From positions 1,652,501 to 1,716,500 of the forward strand of contig NZ_AP017372.2 of the NCBI RefSeq assembly GCF_002356555.2: a stretch of DNA of 64,000 nt. Reading direction: 5' to 3'. Position 1 is the first letter of the stretch; every line of letters starts with the position of its first letter. Of the stretch, positions 20,026 to 28,375 are shown piece after piece. Origin of the DNA: Halorhodospira halochloris (lineage in GTDB: Bacteria > Pseudomonadota > Gammaproteobacteria > Nitrococcales > Halorhodospiraceae). Under the pieces are notes generated by a model, which was given only the letters and a program-made list of their open reading frames with translations, had not been told where the DNA came from and ran no database searches. The position numbers and the translations under genes are program-made.

Positions 20026-20499
20026 TTAAGCAGCTCCAGGCTGGGGCTGGCCTTGCTCGATCTCACCGTCGGTGGCGTCACGAACATCGACAACCTTGAC
20101 ATCAAAGTTCAGCGTCTCGCCAGCGAGCGGGTGATTCGCGTCTACTTCGACTTCTTGTTCGCCAACATTAGTCACCACTAGCGGGATAGGCGCCCCGTCA
20201 GGGCCTTGGGCCTGAAACTGGCTACCTACGGTGACCTCAGTCCCCTCCGGGAACATGTCCATGGGGACTGACTGGATTAAACGGTCATCCCGTTCACCAT
20301 AGGCATCCGCCGGATCGAGAGTCACACTAAGCTCCTCACCAGCCTCCTTACCTTCCAGGGCCTTTTCTAGACCGGGGATGATATTGCCTGAGCCGTGAAG
20401 ATAGGCGAACTCGCCGCCCTGTGACTGATCGAGAACCTCGCCCTTGCTCTCGGTAAGGGTGTAATCGAGGGTGACGACCTTTTGATTATCTACTTGCAT
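20026..20499 (-). CDS. SlyD-like FKBP peptidyl-prolyl isomerase
   Basis: A 157-residue FKBP-type isomerase with the SlyD arrangement. The FKBP halves are at about residues 1-70 and 120-140 (TLDYTLTESKGEVLDQS, GSGNIIPGLEKALEGK). The insert-in-flap chaperone domain lies between them (about 72-120: DAYGERDDRLIQSVPMDMF). SlyD folds Pro-containing proteins and in enterobacteria delivers nickel through a His/Cys-rich tail. That tail is absent here: the C-terminus is an acidic, Gln/Pro-rich stretch, so a metallochaperone role is unlikely. The protein is strongly acidic. Confidence 0.9.
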   Translation of the reverse strand: MQVDNQKVVTLDYTLTESKGEVLDQSQGGEFAYLHGSGNIIPGLEKALEGKEAGEELSVTLDPADAYGERDDRLIQSVPMDMFPEGTEVTVGSQFQAQGPDGAPIPLVVTNVGEQEVEVDANHPLAGETLNFDVKVVDVRDATDGEIEQGQPQPGAA

Positions 20500-20600
20500 C
20501 TTTATGCTCTCTGTCGCAAAAACTAAATCGGTTAGTCCATGCTAACAGATAAGGCCAAGACTTTCCCAAGGGGGAAGGCAAACTTTTCAAAAGGAAGATC

Positions 20601-20981
20601 TCACAGTTTAGTCACACCGAGGGCCAAATAGACAAAAGGTATGGTCATGAAAGCCAGGATTATGAGCATCAGCACGGTATAGAGGGCGGCCTTAAGTGGC
20701 TCCCGGGCAACCCTCTGCAAGAGGGTGTCAATCTCGCCGCGCTGGCGCATGGCCTCATATTCGGCTCGTACCCGTTCACTGCGTTTGCGCTGATACTCAT
20801 CGAGCAGGCGCTTTGCCTGTGGGTAGCAATCGGCATCCTTTAGCCATATGCCACCGCTGGTGATCCCCCAACGATTGGGAGGAGTCTCGTAGAAATCGAT
20901 GTTGTATTGGTTCAGCAATTCCCTGACCTCATCCGCCTCGTCGTCAGGAACTCCGCGTAAGTTCATGATCAGCTTGGCCAT
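20601..20981 (-). CDS. small membrane-anchored protein (DUF6164-like)
   Basis: A 126-residue protein of unknown function. It begins MAKLIMNLRGVPDDEADEVR, with a soluble segment containing YETPPNRWGITSGGIWL (about residues 30-50), a charged helix (about 60-85) and one C-terminal membrane span (about 97-118). I associate this pattern with the DUF6164 family found in gammaproteobacteria, without certainty. The soluble part resembles a small ferredoxin-like fold used in signal-transfer proteins, but no function should be assigned. It lies alone between the SlyD-like and dehalogenase genes. Confidence 0.65.
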   Translation of the reverse strand: MAKLIMNLRGVPDDEADEVRELLNQYNIDFYETPPNRWGITSGGIWLKDADCYPQAKRLLDEYQRKRSERVRAEYEAMRQRGEIDTLLQRVAREPLKAALYTVLMLIILAFMTIPFVYLALGVTKL

Positions 20982-21119
20982 GACTGTCTCCTGGGTAGTA
21001 TGAACTAAGGTTATACGGGAAGCTTCTCAAAACCAGTCGAACGACGCCAAGCCCGCTGTGGAGTTAACCGCCGCTCCTCCCCTGAGGGGTGGGGCATGGC
21101 GGCAGCCTTAAGAAATTCT

Positions 21120-21794
21120 CTACGGTGCCGGCAAGACCCGCGGCAACTCAGTCAAGGTTGATACCGTGGCATTCGGCTCAAGCCCCCACGGATCATAGAC
21201 CACATTAGGCAAACGGCGCACCCAAATGGCCTGCCAGCCAACAGAGCGCGCCCCTATGATATCGAATTGATTGCCGGAGATAAGCCATGTCTGCTCAGCC
21301 GGTGTACTCACGCGCGAGAGAAAGGCTGCATAGACCTGGGGACTGGGCTTAAAAGCAGCGACCGATTCTGCGCTGACCACATCCTCAAAGTATTGGCGCA
21401 GACTATTATCACCGAGCAGCTTACTAACCGTCTCACGGCTAGCATTAGAGAAAGCAAAGGCCCGATAACCAGCCTGTTGTAAATCCTCCATACCCGGTTC
21501 AGCATCGAGAAACGCAGGAAGACGCTGATAGGCCTCCAGTAAACGCTCTCTCTCTGCTGCACTCAAGCTGACGCTGTAAACTCGCAGGGTAAAGTCGAGG
21601 GCATCGCTGATACAATCGGCAAAGTCGGCAAAGTCTCCCATCACCGTGCGCCGAAACGCGTACTCAAGCTGCTTATCCCGCCAGGCTTTAGCAACCGCCG
21701 GCGCCCTATCCCCTACTCGCTTACGGAGGGTGTCGGTAATACCATTGGTGTCAACCAGGGTGCCGTATACATCGAAGGCTAGAGTTATGGCCAT
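21120..21794 (-). CDS. type II haloacid dehalogenase-like hydrolase
   Basis: A 224-residue HAD-superfamily protein of the 2-haloacid dehalogenase type II group. The nucleophile motif is FDVYGTLVDT (Asp8). The substrate-binding SNAS is at about residue 116, Lys is in AAFKPSPQVYAAF, and the C-terminal motif is ISGNQFDIIGARSVGW. These match L-2-haloacid dehalogenases, which release halide from short haloalkanoates via an Asp-ester intermediate. Many chromosomal members have no known haloacid substrate. It is divergent from tatD with about 46 bases between starts. Confidence 0.85.
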   Translation of the reverse strand: MAITLAFDVYGTLVDTNGITDTLRKRVGDRAPAVAKAWRDKQLEYAFRRTVMGDFADFADCISDALDFTLRVYSVSLSAAERERLLEAYQRLPAFLDAEPGMEDLQQAGYRAFAFSNASRETVSKLLGDNSLRQYFEDVVSAESVAAFKPSPQVYAAFLSRVSTPAEQTWLISGNQFDIIGARSVGWQAIWVRRLPNVVYDPWGLEPNATVSTLTELPRVLPAP

Positions 21795-21840
21795 CCTAGC
21801 TCCTCTACTCGTTTAGTGTGCAATAGGTTACAATCTCTAT

Positions 21841-22644
21841 ATGGAATGGATAGATATCGGTGCCAACCTAACCCATCATACATTCAAAAAAGACCTGCAT
21901 GGGGTTCTCGAAAGGGCCCACGAGGCCGCGGTGGTGCAGATGTTCATCACCGGCACGGATGAGCGAGAGTCTATCAAGGCGCAAGCGCTAGCCAGCCAGC
22001 ATCCGGGGACCCTATATTCTACAGCAGGTTTCCACCCCCACATGGCCAGTCAATTCAGTTCCGAGTCGGAATCGGTGCTGCGTGAGCTTGCAGCCCAACC
22101 CGAAGTGGTGGCAATCGGCGAGACCGGCCTGGATTTTTACCGCAACCACTCGCCGCCGGAAGTCCAGCAGCGGGTATTCGAGCGCCACCTTGAACTCGCT
22201 GCCGAGCTCAAGTTGCCGGTCTTCCTGCACCAACGCGACGCTCACAAGCGTTTTGTCGAGATAGTCCGCGCCTACCGCGACGAGTTGGTTGACGGCGTCG
22301 CTCACTGCTTCACCGAAGGCCCAGAAGAGGCGCGTGACTACCTTGAACTAGGCTTGCATATCGGAGTTACCGGGTGGATTTGCGATGAACGCCGTGGCCA
22401 ATCACTCCGCCGAGCGGTTGCTGAGATACCGCGGCAATCTCTTATGGTAGAGACTGACTGCCCTTACCTTTTGCCTCGTGACGTCGACCCCCAGCAAGCA
22501 GGCCTACCGGTTAAAAACAGGCGCAATGAGCCCTCGCTACTTCCCCACATAGGCCGAGCGGTGGCACACTACAGTGGACGTGATGTGGAGGAATTGGCCC
22601 TTACCTCAGCTCAGGTGGCGCGGAGGTTTTTCCGTGTAGACTAA
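21841..22644 (+). CDS. tatD: TatD-family metal-dependent deoxyribonuclease
   Basis: A 267-residue TatD. The N-terminus DIGANLTHHTFKKD matches the TatD subgroup rather than YcfH/YjjV. Metal and catalytic residues are in GETGLDFYRN, FLHQRDAHKRF, VAHCFTEGPEE and METDCPYLLPRD. TatD is a 3'-5' exonuclease implicated in repair of oxidative DNA damage and is not part of the Tat translocon despite the name. The outer-membrane protein gene at 22646 starts one base after the TatD stop. Confidence 0.93.
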   Translation: MEWIDIGANLTHHTFKKDLHGVLERAHEAAVVQMFITGTDERESIKAQALASQHPGTLYSTAGFHPHMASQFSSESESVLRELAAQPEVVAIGETGLDFYRNHSPPEVQQRVFERHLELAAELKLPVFLHQRDAHKRFVEIVRAYRDELVDGVAHCFTEGPEEARDYLELGLHIGVTGWICDERRGQSLRRAVAEIPRQSLMVETDCPYLLPRDVDPQQAGLPVKNRRNEPSLLPHIGRAVAHYSGRDVEELALTSAQVARRFFRVD

Positions 22645-22645
22645 G

Positions 22646-23299
22646 ATGCTAACCAGGCTCACCTCAGCGCGCCACATAAGCGTAGCAGCGTGTGCCCCAC
22701 TGCTGCTGACAGTGGGGGTGTTTTGTTACCCCACAGCGGCATCGACAGCAACTAAAGGGCAAAACAACCTTCCCAACCTGCCTTATGTTTCATTTTACGC
22801 CGCACAGCACGTCGACAACCGACTAGTCCACATTTTCACTCGAGGCCGCACCGAGTTCCAAAACTCTTATCTGACTTCAGTAAATTTTGGCCACCCTCTC
22901 GGCCTTAACTTGTGGGGATTTGATTTTTTCACCGAGGCTCAAGCAGTCAAGCACAGCGGTAAGCAGTCGCACTATGAACTCAACGCCGTACTCATAGCAC
23001 GCTGGAGCAAAACCCCCTGGGATGCCTACCTCGATACCAGTTTTGCCTTCGGCGAAGGGCTGTCCTGGGCCAGCGAGCCTCCTCCCCTAGAACCGCGCGG
23101 CACCAGAGACGATTCTGAAGAGTCAGTTCAGCTGTTAAATTACTTGCTCTTTGAGCTGGAGGCAGGGCCGCCGCAGAGCAACTGGCGGGCCTTTACTAGA
23201 ATCCATCATCGCTCGGGAGTCTTCGGGCTATTTGGCGGAATCAGAGGTGGTTCTAACTTTCTCGGTCTTGGGCTGCGCTACTATTTCGAAGGGCACTGA
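22646..23299 (+). CDS. putative outer-membrane beta-barrel protein
   Basis: A 217-residue protein with a signal peptide (hydrophobic core about 13-33, cleavage after ASTA or nearby). Alternating aromatic/hydrophobic beta strands follow, and the protein ends LGLGLRYYFEGH, close to the C-terminal aromatic signature of outer-membrane barrels. The near-C-terminal motif RIHHRSGVFGLFGG with GSNFLGL faintly recalls the His-Ser active-site strand of PagL lipid A deacylases, but I cannot confirm homology. It is coupled to tatD by one-base spacing. A palindromic element follows 5 bases after the stop. Confidence 0.6.
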   Translation: MLTRLTSARHISVAACAPLLLTVGVFCYPTAASTATKGQNNLPNLPYVSFYAAQHVDNRLVHIFTRGRTEFQNSYLTSVNFGHPLGLNLWGFDFFTEAQAVKHSGKQSHYELNAVLIARWSKTPWDAYLDTSFAFGEGLSWASEPPPLEPRGTRDDSEESVQLLNYLLFELEAGPPQSNWRAFTRIHHRSGVFGLFGGIRGGSNFLGLGLRYYFEGH

Positions 23300-23304
23300 T
23301 TGGA

Positions 23305-23449
23305 ACCTCTAAAACTCCGCCGGCGCCACCATCTGCCCCGGTGCGGAGGACGCCGTGAATCCATCCCTGGAGGCTTCATGGCGCCATCCCTGGCGCCAAG
23401 ACCTCCACACCGGGGCAGATGGTGGCGCCGGCGGAGTTTTTTTGAGGCG
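23305..23449 (+). repeat. palindromic element, complete copy
   Basis: A 145-bp copy between convergent genes. The left arm (23305-23349) and right arm (about 23402-23449) match almost perfectly over 44 bp: the middle is CCGCCGGCGCCACCATCTG and the core side CCCCGGTGYGGAGG. The core is in plus orientation and nearly identical to the copies at 11291, 44889 and 52518. The right end has a run of seven Ts. Confidence 0.94.
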
Positions 23450-23466
23450 CCCTGATCTGCAGCCGG

Positions 23467-25578
23467 TTACTCATCAACCAACCACCCCTGAGCACTGCGC
23501 ATCCTTGCTGTCAGCTCATCTGCCGGTTGAGGCCTGCCGAACAGAAACCCTTGGCCTTCATGACAGCCTATCTGCTGCAGATATGCGAGCTGCTCACGCG
23601 TCTCCACACCCTCCGCGATAACGCGCAAATTCAGGCCCACCGCCATACTCACTATGGTTCTGGTAATCACCGCGTCCTCAACATCATCTGGCAGGCTGAG
23701 AACAAATGACTTATCTATTTTGAGCTTGGCCAAGGGCAAGCGTTTGAGGTAACCGAGATTAGAGTAGCCAGTGCCAAAATCATCTACAGCCAGGCGCAAT
23801 CCCCTGCGATTAAATGATTCCAGTGTCTCGGATAGCGATCCACTTTCATGCAAAAACATGCTTTCAGTCATTTCCAGCTGCAGCATAGGCGCAGAGATGT
23901 TACTCCGAGCCAGGATATTATCAACCTTTTCCGCCATCCCGCCCCTGATCAGTTGAGCTGCCGAAACATTGACTGCTACTGGTCCAGCTAGCAGCCCCTC
24001 AGAGTGCCACTGAGCGGCCTGAGCACACGCTTCGGCAATGGCCCAATCGCCAAGCTCAACAATAAGACCGCTCTCTTCGGCTATCGGAATAAATTCGCCA
24101 GGAGAGACCCAGCCTCGCTCCGGGTGGCACCAGCGCATAAGCGCCTCTACCCCGACCAACCGCATATCTTTAATATCTAGTTGGGGCTGATACCAAAGTT
24201 CTATCTCACCTCGTTCCAGAGCACCGCGCAGATTAGCCTCAAGAGCAAGGCGGTGCTGCACAACACTTTGCATCTCGACAGTAAAGTTGCAGAACCTGCT
24301 CCTGCCACCCCTTTTGGCAGCCTGCATAGCTATCTCGGCATTATTTATCAAAGCTGCCGAATCTGTGGCATCCTGAGGATATATCGCCACGCCGATACTG
24401 GGCGATACCGTATGCTCCAAGTCCATATAACGCAGCGGAAGCGAAAAACTATCAATAATCTGGGTGGCTAATGCAGCGCCCTCCTCACGACCAGAAACCT
24501 CGTTGATTAGCACCAAAAACTCGTCTGCACCATGACGAGACAGCTCCATGCCGGGCCCGAGCAGCGAACGCAGGCGTTGCGCGGCCTTATGCAGCAGAAT
24601 ATCACCGGTATGGTAACCGAAGGCATCGTTGATAAACCGAAACCTATCCAGATTGATAAACAGTAAGGCTGCAGACTTGCCGTCCCCTCTGCGAGCCCCT
24701 ATCGCTTCATCAATCTTTACCGTCATGGTACTGCGATTTAACAGGCCAGTGATCAGGTCGTGCTGCGCCAAATATTCAATCCGCTCATTCTGCCGGCGTC
24801 GCTCTGTCTCGCGCTCCATGGCCTCAACTGCAAATCCGACATCAGCAGCCAAGTCTTCAATCAAAGCTATTACCTCTGCAGAAAAATAGCCCTCATCGCT
24901 GGCGTATACAGCTAAGCTGCCTATCACTTGTCCCGAATGGGATAAGGGGAAGGCGGCTACTGCTGCAAACCCGGCCTGGCGAGCTGCATAGTGCCATGGG
25001 GCAGCATCAGGATCTTCCAGGAAATCCTGAAATAGTACTGTTTGCTGAGTGGCCAGTGACCTGCCAACCGGCCCCCTACCCTCAGGCAGCTCGGGGTCAG
25101 AACTAACCTTTATCTGCTTTAAATACCACTTACCAAGTTCATCACCATCCCACGCCACAGGCACCACCCAGTGGCCATCTGGCTCAACTAACCCTATCCA
25201 GGCCATCCTCACGCCGCAGTAATGGACCACGATCTGGCAGATTTGGGTGAATAGATTGTATTTATCACCTTCCTTCATCATTGCGTGATTAGCCGCGCTC
25301 AACGCTGCATACGTATCCCGCATTTGCTGGGCGTGGAGTTGCGATTTGCGCAACTGCTGACTTTCACTGGAATAACGCTCAATGCGCGAGAGTAACCAAA
25401 AGAGCAGCATTGCAGTTACCAAGACGAAGACAACGCCTTTGGCTAGCTGCAGCACTACTGACCATTCAGGGGGGAATAGGAAAACTACTGCGGCATCGCT
25501 GCCAAATATCCAAGCTAGGGCTAAAACCACATAGGCCAGACTAATGTAGAGTGCTCGCCGGCTTGGGTTAACTAACAC
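23467..25578 (-). CDS. GAF-GGDEF-EAL cyclic-di-GMP signalling protein
   Basis: A 703-residue protein. Two membrane segments lie at about 10-32 and 38-60, a GAF domain at about 110-260 (HYCGVRMAWIGLVEPDG), a GGDEF domain at about 275-435 and an EAL domain at about 450-690. The GGDEF signature reads GADEF with no RxxD inhibitory site before it, so cyclase activity is doubtful. The EAL domain keeps VEALMRW and DDFGTGYSNLGYLKRLP and should be an active c-di-GMP phosphodiesterase. The start is a GTG at 25578 with GGAGGG just upstream. A perfect 20-base palindrome precedes it at 25597. Confidence 0.92.
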   Translation of the reverse strand: MLVNPSRRALYISLAYVVLALAWIFGSDAAVVFLFPPEWSVVLQLAKGVVFVLVTAMLLFWLLSRIERYSSESQQLRKSQLHAQQMRDTYAALSAANHAMMKEGDKYNLFTQICQIVVHYCGVRMAWIGLVEPDGHWVVPVAWDGDELGKWYLKQIKVSSDPELPEGRGPVGRSLATQQTVLFQDFLEDPDAAPWHYAARQAGFAAVAAFPLSHSGQVIGSLAVYASDEGYFSAEVIALIEDLAADVGFAVEAMERETERRRQNERIEYLAQHDLITGLLNRSTMTVKIDEAIGARRGDGKSAALLFINLDRFRFINDAFGYHTGDILLHKAAQRLRSLLGPGMELSRHGADEFLVLINEVSGREEGAALATQIIDSFSLPLRYMDLEHTVSPSIGVAIYPQDATDSAALINNAEIAMQAAKRGGRSRFCNFTVEMQSVVQHRLALEANLRGALERGEIELWYQPQLDIKDMRLVGVEALMRWCHPERGWVSPGEFIPIAEESGLIVELGDWAIAEACAQAAQWHSEGLLAGPVAVNVSAAQLIRGGMAEKVDNILARSNISAPMLQLEMTESMFLHESGSLSETLESFNRRGLRLAVDDFGTGYSNLGYLKRLPLAKLKIDKSFVLSLPDDVEDAVITRTIVSMAVGLNLRVIAEGVETREQLAYLQQIGCHEGQGFLFGRPQPADELTARMRSAQGWLVDE

Positions 25579-25596
25579 ATACCCTCCAAAATCCCC

Positions 25597-25616
25597 GTTG
25601 ATGGGGATCCATCAAC
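25597..25616. promoter_or_regulatory. perfect palindrome in the leader of the GGDEF/EAL gene
   Basis: GTTGATGGGGATCCATCAAC is an inverted repeat of 8 bp with a four-base centre, about 19 bases upstream of the GTG start at 25578. It could be an operator or a leader hairpin that affects translation. Confidence 0.4.
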
Positions 25617-25692
25617 TGCAGGCGGCCATCAAACCCAGTAAGGTTTAGTATGCCGCCCTTGGGAAGGCTATCTAGGCTGGATAGCAGGACAA

Positions 25693-26361
25693 TCAGTAAT
25701 AGCTGTGCACCGGGGCTTCAACCGTCTTGCGGCTGCCATCTGCAAACTGCAGGGTCACCGATACCACCTCGCCGCGGCTCAATGGCCTGCGTAGATCCAC
25801 CAACAGCAGCCGAGGTCCTCCCGGGCGCAGCTCAACCCGTTGCTCAGGAGGCAGATGCAACTCTTCGAGTCGTTGCACATGCCTTACCCCTGCAATCCAA
25901 TGGGTAATATGCAGGATAGCCTCTTCGGCTGCATCTGTATAAACATAAACTAAACTATGGGAACTCTCTGACCGGTTAGCTAAATCAAGCTCGGCCTGAA
26001 TGGTGCCCTCTCCTGGACGACTCTCGGCAACCCAGAAGCCCTCCACCTCAACCGCCTCCGCTGCTTGCTCCTCCGGCTCTTCTGTTGGCTCTTCTACGAA
26101 ATCAAAGGCGTCAGTTGGAATATCGGGCAGCGGTTGCAATGCCCTCGCTAAGGTAGGAGGTCTTAGCTCCTGTTCGCGCCGCTGCAACTCCCTCTCAACC
26201 TCTTCCGGGCGCATCTTCAGCATATCTATTGGTTCTCGATCCTGGCCTAAAATAGGCAGGCGCACCCCTTCCCGCGGCTGTCCGCCGCGATCCTGGCCCA
26301 CAGCACTTGGAGTAGCCAGTAACGCCGCCGTTGCTATAGCGACCCAGTTGCGCAGGGACAT
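25693..26361 (-). CDS. secreted PCu(A)C-like domain protein lacking copper ligands
   Basis: A 222-residue exported protein: signal peptide at residues 1-22 (ending SAVG-Q), a long low-complexity acidic linker (about 35-105, TEEPEEQAAEAVEVEG), then a beta-rich domain from about 105 to the end. The domain order and spacing follow the PCu(A)C copper chaperone (DUF461): ILHITHWIAGVRHVQRLEELHLP, then GGPRLLLVDLRRPLSRGEVVSVTLQF. The usual copper ligands HxnMx21HxM are not kept: the methionines are replaced by His/Val and the HLM motif reads PRLLL. It lies upstream of the GGDEF/EAL gene on the same strand. Cytochrome-oxidase copper delivery is therefore not a safe call. Confidence 0.65.
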   Translation of the reverse strand: MSLRNWVAIATAALLATPSAVGQDRGGQPREGVRLPILGQDREPIDMLKMRPEEVERELQRREQELRPPTLARALQPLPDIPTDAFDFVEEPTEEPEEQAAEAVEVEGFWVAESRPGEGTIQAELDLANRSESSHSLVYVYTDAAEEAILHITHWIAGVRHVQRLEELHLPPEQRVELRPGGPRLLLVDLRRPLSRGEVVSVTLQFADGSRKTVEAPVHSYY

Positions 26362-26592
26362 TGCAGCCTCTTAATTGGCAATTTCCTTTCAGGAGCAGTC
26401 AAAGAGACTGAGAGGTGGCCAGCACCTAGCCCAGCCTGCACAGCAAGACTCCTTTTGCACTGCTTATCGGCTACTCACCAGCTTTCTTTAGACAAGCAAA
26501 ATTATACATGATGAGTGGTTCACATTTCATGTTTAGGCGTTTAGAATATGTTGCAGGACAGCATAAGCAATCTTTTGCTTTAGGAGAGCACA

Positions 26593-26940
26593 ATGTTCAC
26601 AGCGCTAGTCAGCCCAGAGTACGCGGAAAGGCACAACCAGGAAAAGATATTTGCCGAAGGAGGCTTTATCGCCCACGGCATAGTACCCGCCAATCGCGAC
26701 ACAGACGCCTACACCGGGTGGTTTTACGCGCTTTTGCCAGGATCACCAGAAGAGGCCAACCGTGAGCAAGTCCGTCCACTCCCCGCAGAGGATGTAGCAT
26801 CAATCCTCCGCGCCGAGCGGGATCGCTACAACGAGATGGCCCTAAGTGACGGTGATAGTGTCTGGGCGGATGCTGCGCGAAGGATTGATGACATGCTCTA
26901 TCGCCTTGAGTGCGCAGCCGAACTAAGCGCAGAGACTTAA
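26593..26940 (+). CDS. hypothetical protein
   Basis: A 115-residue acidic, soluble protein that I do not recognise. It starts MFTALVSPEYAERHNQEK with AGGAG 7 bases before the ATG. Residues 20-50 contain a Gly/aromatic segment (GGFIAHGIVP, TGWFYALLPG) and the C-terminal half is predicted helical. There is no signal peptide, membrane segment or known motif. It stands alone: it is divergent from the PCu(A)C-like gene and convergent with the membrane protein at 26992. The 230-base upstream region is AT-rich and could hold its promoter. Confidence 0.6.
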   Translation: MFTALVSPEYAERHNQEKIFAEGGFIAHGIVPANRDTDAYTGWFYALLPGSPEEANREQVRPLPAEDVASILRAERDRYNEMALSDGDSVWADAARRIDDMLYRLECAAELSAET

Positions 26941-26991
26941 CGATTAATGTTGACCAGTGCCTTATTTGGCACCTCTATAAAGTTCGCCCCC

Positions 26992-27807
26992 TTAAGCCTC
27001 AGAGTCGGTCAATACGGGCGGACCCGGGGGGTGATTGTAGTCTCGCTCGAGGAATACATCACGGTACGAGGTGTACAGCAATGCCCCGAGCACAGGCAGC
27101 ATGAAAGGAGCCAACCACCCCAAAGAGACAATCACCAGGGCCAACATAACCAACAAAATGCCCAACAGACCGGTCATTGGTACCGGGTTAAGAGAGTAGG
27201 CTCGCAAGCTCGTCACCATACTCATACCCACGGGCGAAGCATGTAAAACAACCATCGGCAGGAGAAACCACTGCCCAAACGCCAGCAATCCTAAACCGGC
27301 TGAGAATGCTGCAACGCCCCACACACCCCCGGCCATGAACACCACCTCGACAAACAGTTGCGAAGCAGGTGGCGGTGCCGGGGCGCCTGTTTCAAGGCGG
27401 GTCTCATAGAGGCCCAAACCAACCAGCATCTGTTGTAAAGATTCGGCCAAGGGCTCAAAAAACCCCGGCAGGAAGGCACCATAGCCGGCGAACAGAGCAG
27501 CCCCCACCGTTATCGCTAAGGCGACATCGAGATTGCCCGGGATTATGTAGAGATACTTCGGCTCCCGATTATAATCGGCAACCAGAGCCAGGCGGATAAA
27601 GAGCACCAAGGAAATCACAACTAGAAGCAAAACTAGAAGTATTCGGGCAGGAGCCCAGGCGACGCTGTATGCAGCAAGCATCGCCATAACAACTGCGACC
27701 GAGTAAATACCAAACAGGCCAATGCGGCGCCAAATAAGCTCCAGCGCCGCACCTAGCCACCCCTGCCAGGATTCCGGTTCACGCCGGCGTGGTCCTAGGG
27801 CCTTCAC
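26992..27807 (-). CDS. multi-pass inner-membrane protein of unknown function
   Basis: A 271-residue protein with about six hydrophobic spans (roughly residues 30-50, 55-75, 97-115, 150-180, 185-205 and 215-245). The N-terminus is positively charged (KALGPRRREPE) and the C-terminal tail is soluble (FLERDYNHPPGPP). No transporter or enzyme motif is visible. It resembles the broad class of BPSS1780/DUF-type hypothetical membrane proteins, at low confidence. The start is a GTG at 27807. An orphan arm of the palindromic element lies about 30 bases upstream. Confidence 0.65.
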   Translation of the reverse strand: MKALGPRRREPESWQGWLGAALELIWRRIGLFGIYSVAVVMAMLAAYSVAWAPARILLVLLLVVISLVLFIRLALVADYNREPKYLYIIPGNLDVALAITVGAALFAGYGAFLPGFFEPLAESLQQMLVGLGLYETRLETGAPAPPPASQLFVEVVFMAGGVWGVAAFSAGLGLLAFGQWFLLPMVVLHASPVGMSMVTSLRAYSLNPVPMTGLLGILLVMLALVIVSLGWLAPFMLPVLGALLYTSYRDVFLERDYNHPPGPPVLTDSEA

Positions 27808-27837
27808 TTCCTTTGTCTCACCAAGTCATTCCAATGG

Positions 27838-27872
27838 GCGCCTCTAGAAACTTCCCCAGAGCCATTATCCTG
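27838..27872. repeat. palindromic element, solo left arm
   Basis: About 35 bp match the outer half of an arm: GCGCCTCTAGAAACTTCCCC followed by AGAGCCATTATCCTGG. No core or second arm follows. It sits between the membrane-protein start and the stop of the CBS gene. Confidence 0.7.
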
Positions 27873-27889
27873 GAAAAACCGCAAGAGAA

Positions 27890-28327
27890 TCAGTGCGCCT
27901 GCTTAGGGGAATCGATCCGATCAATCAGCTCTTCGAGCACATGGAGCATATCTACCGCCGAGACCATCCCGACCAAGCGCTGCTCCTTGTTCAGCACCGG
28001 CAACGCACCAAAGCGATTCTCACGCATGATCTGTGCAGCGCGCTGCACAGAATCATAGGTATGCACCAGAAGGGGATTGCGAGTCATGACGTCCTTGAGT
28101 GACATATTATCATCGAGATAGTAGATGTGGGCCAAATCCGGGGCCTCATCCACCCAGTCAGGTCGGCGCAGATCACGGTCCGTGACCATGCCCAAGAGCT
28201 GCATATCGGCATCCACCACCGGCAAATGGCGGATGTTGTTGTGGCGCATCTTAAAAAAGGCCTCCCGCAGCCCCTCTTCTGGATCCCCGGTAACCAACTT
28301 GGCACTCATAATGTCAGGTAGTTTCAT
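27890..28327 (-). CDS. tandem CBS-domain protein
   Basis: A 145-residue protein made of two CBS domains (about residues 1-60 and 75-135). It shows FFKMRHNNIRHLPVVDADMQLLGMVTDRDLR and IMRENRFGALPVLNKEQRLVGMVSAVDML in the two halves. CBS pairs bind adenine nucleotides and usually regulate a partner enzyme or channel; this one has no fused catalytic domain. The ATG at 28327 has GGAG 7 bases upstream and is preferred over an ATG 45 bases further out. It begins about 50 bases after the ilvD stop and is probably in its transcript. Confidence 0.88.
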   Translation of the reverse strand: MKLPDIMSAKLVTGDPEEGLREAFFKMRHNNIRHLPVVDADMQLLGMVTDRDLRRPDWVDEAPDLAHIYYLDDNMSLKDVMTRNPLLVHTYDSVQRAAQIMRENRFGALPVLNKEQRLVGMVSAVDMLHVLEELIDRIDSPKQAH

Positions 28328-28375
28328 AGCAATCTCCGCAAAATCATCTAATCGCTTCAAGTACCGCCGCATCTC

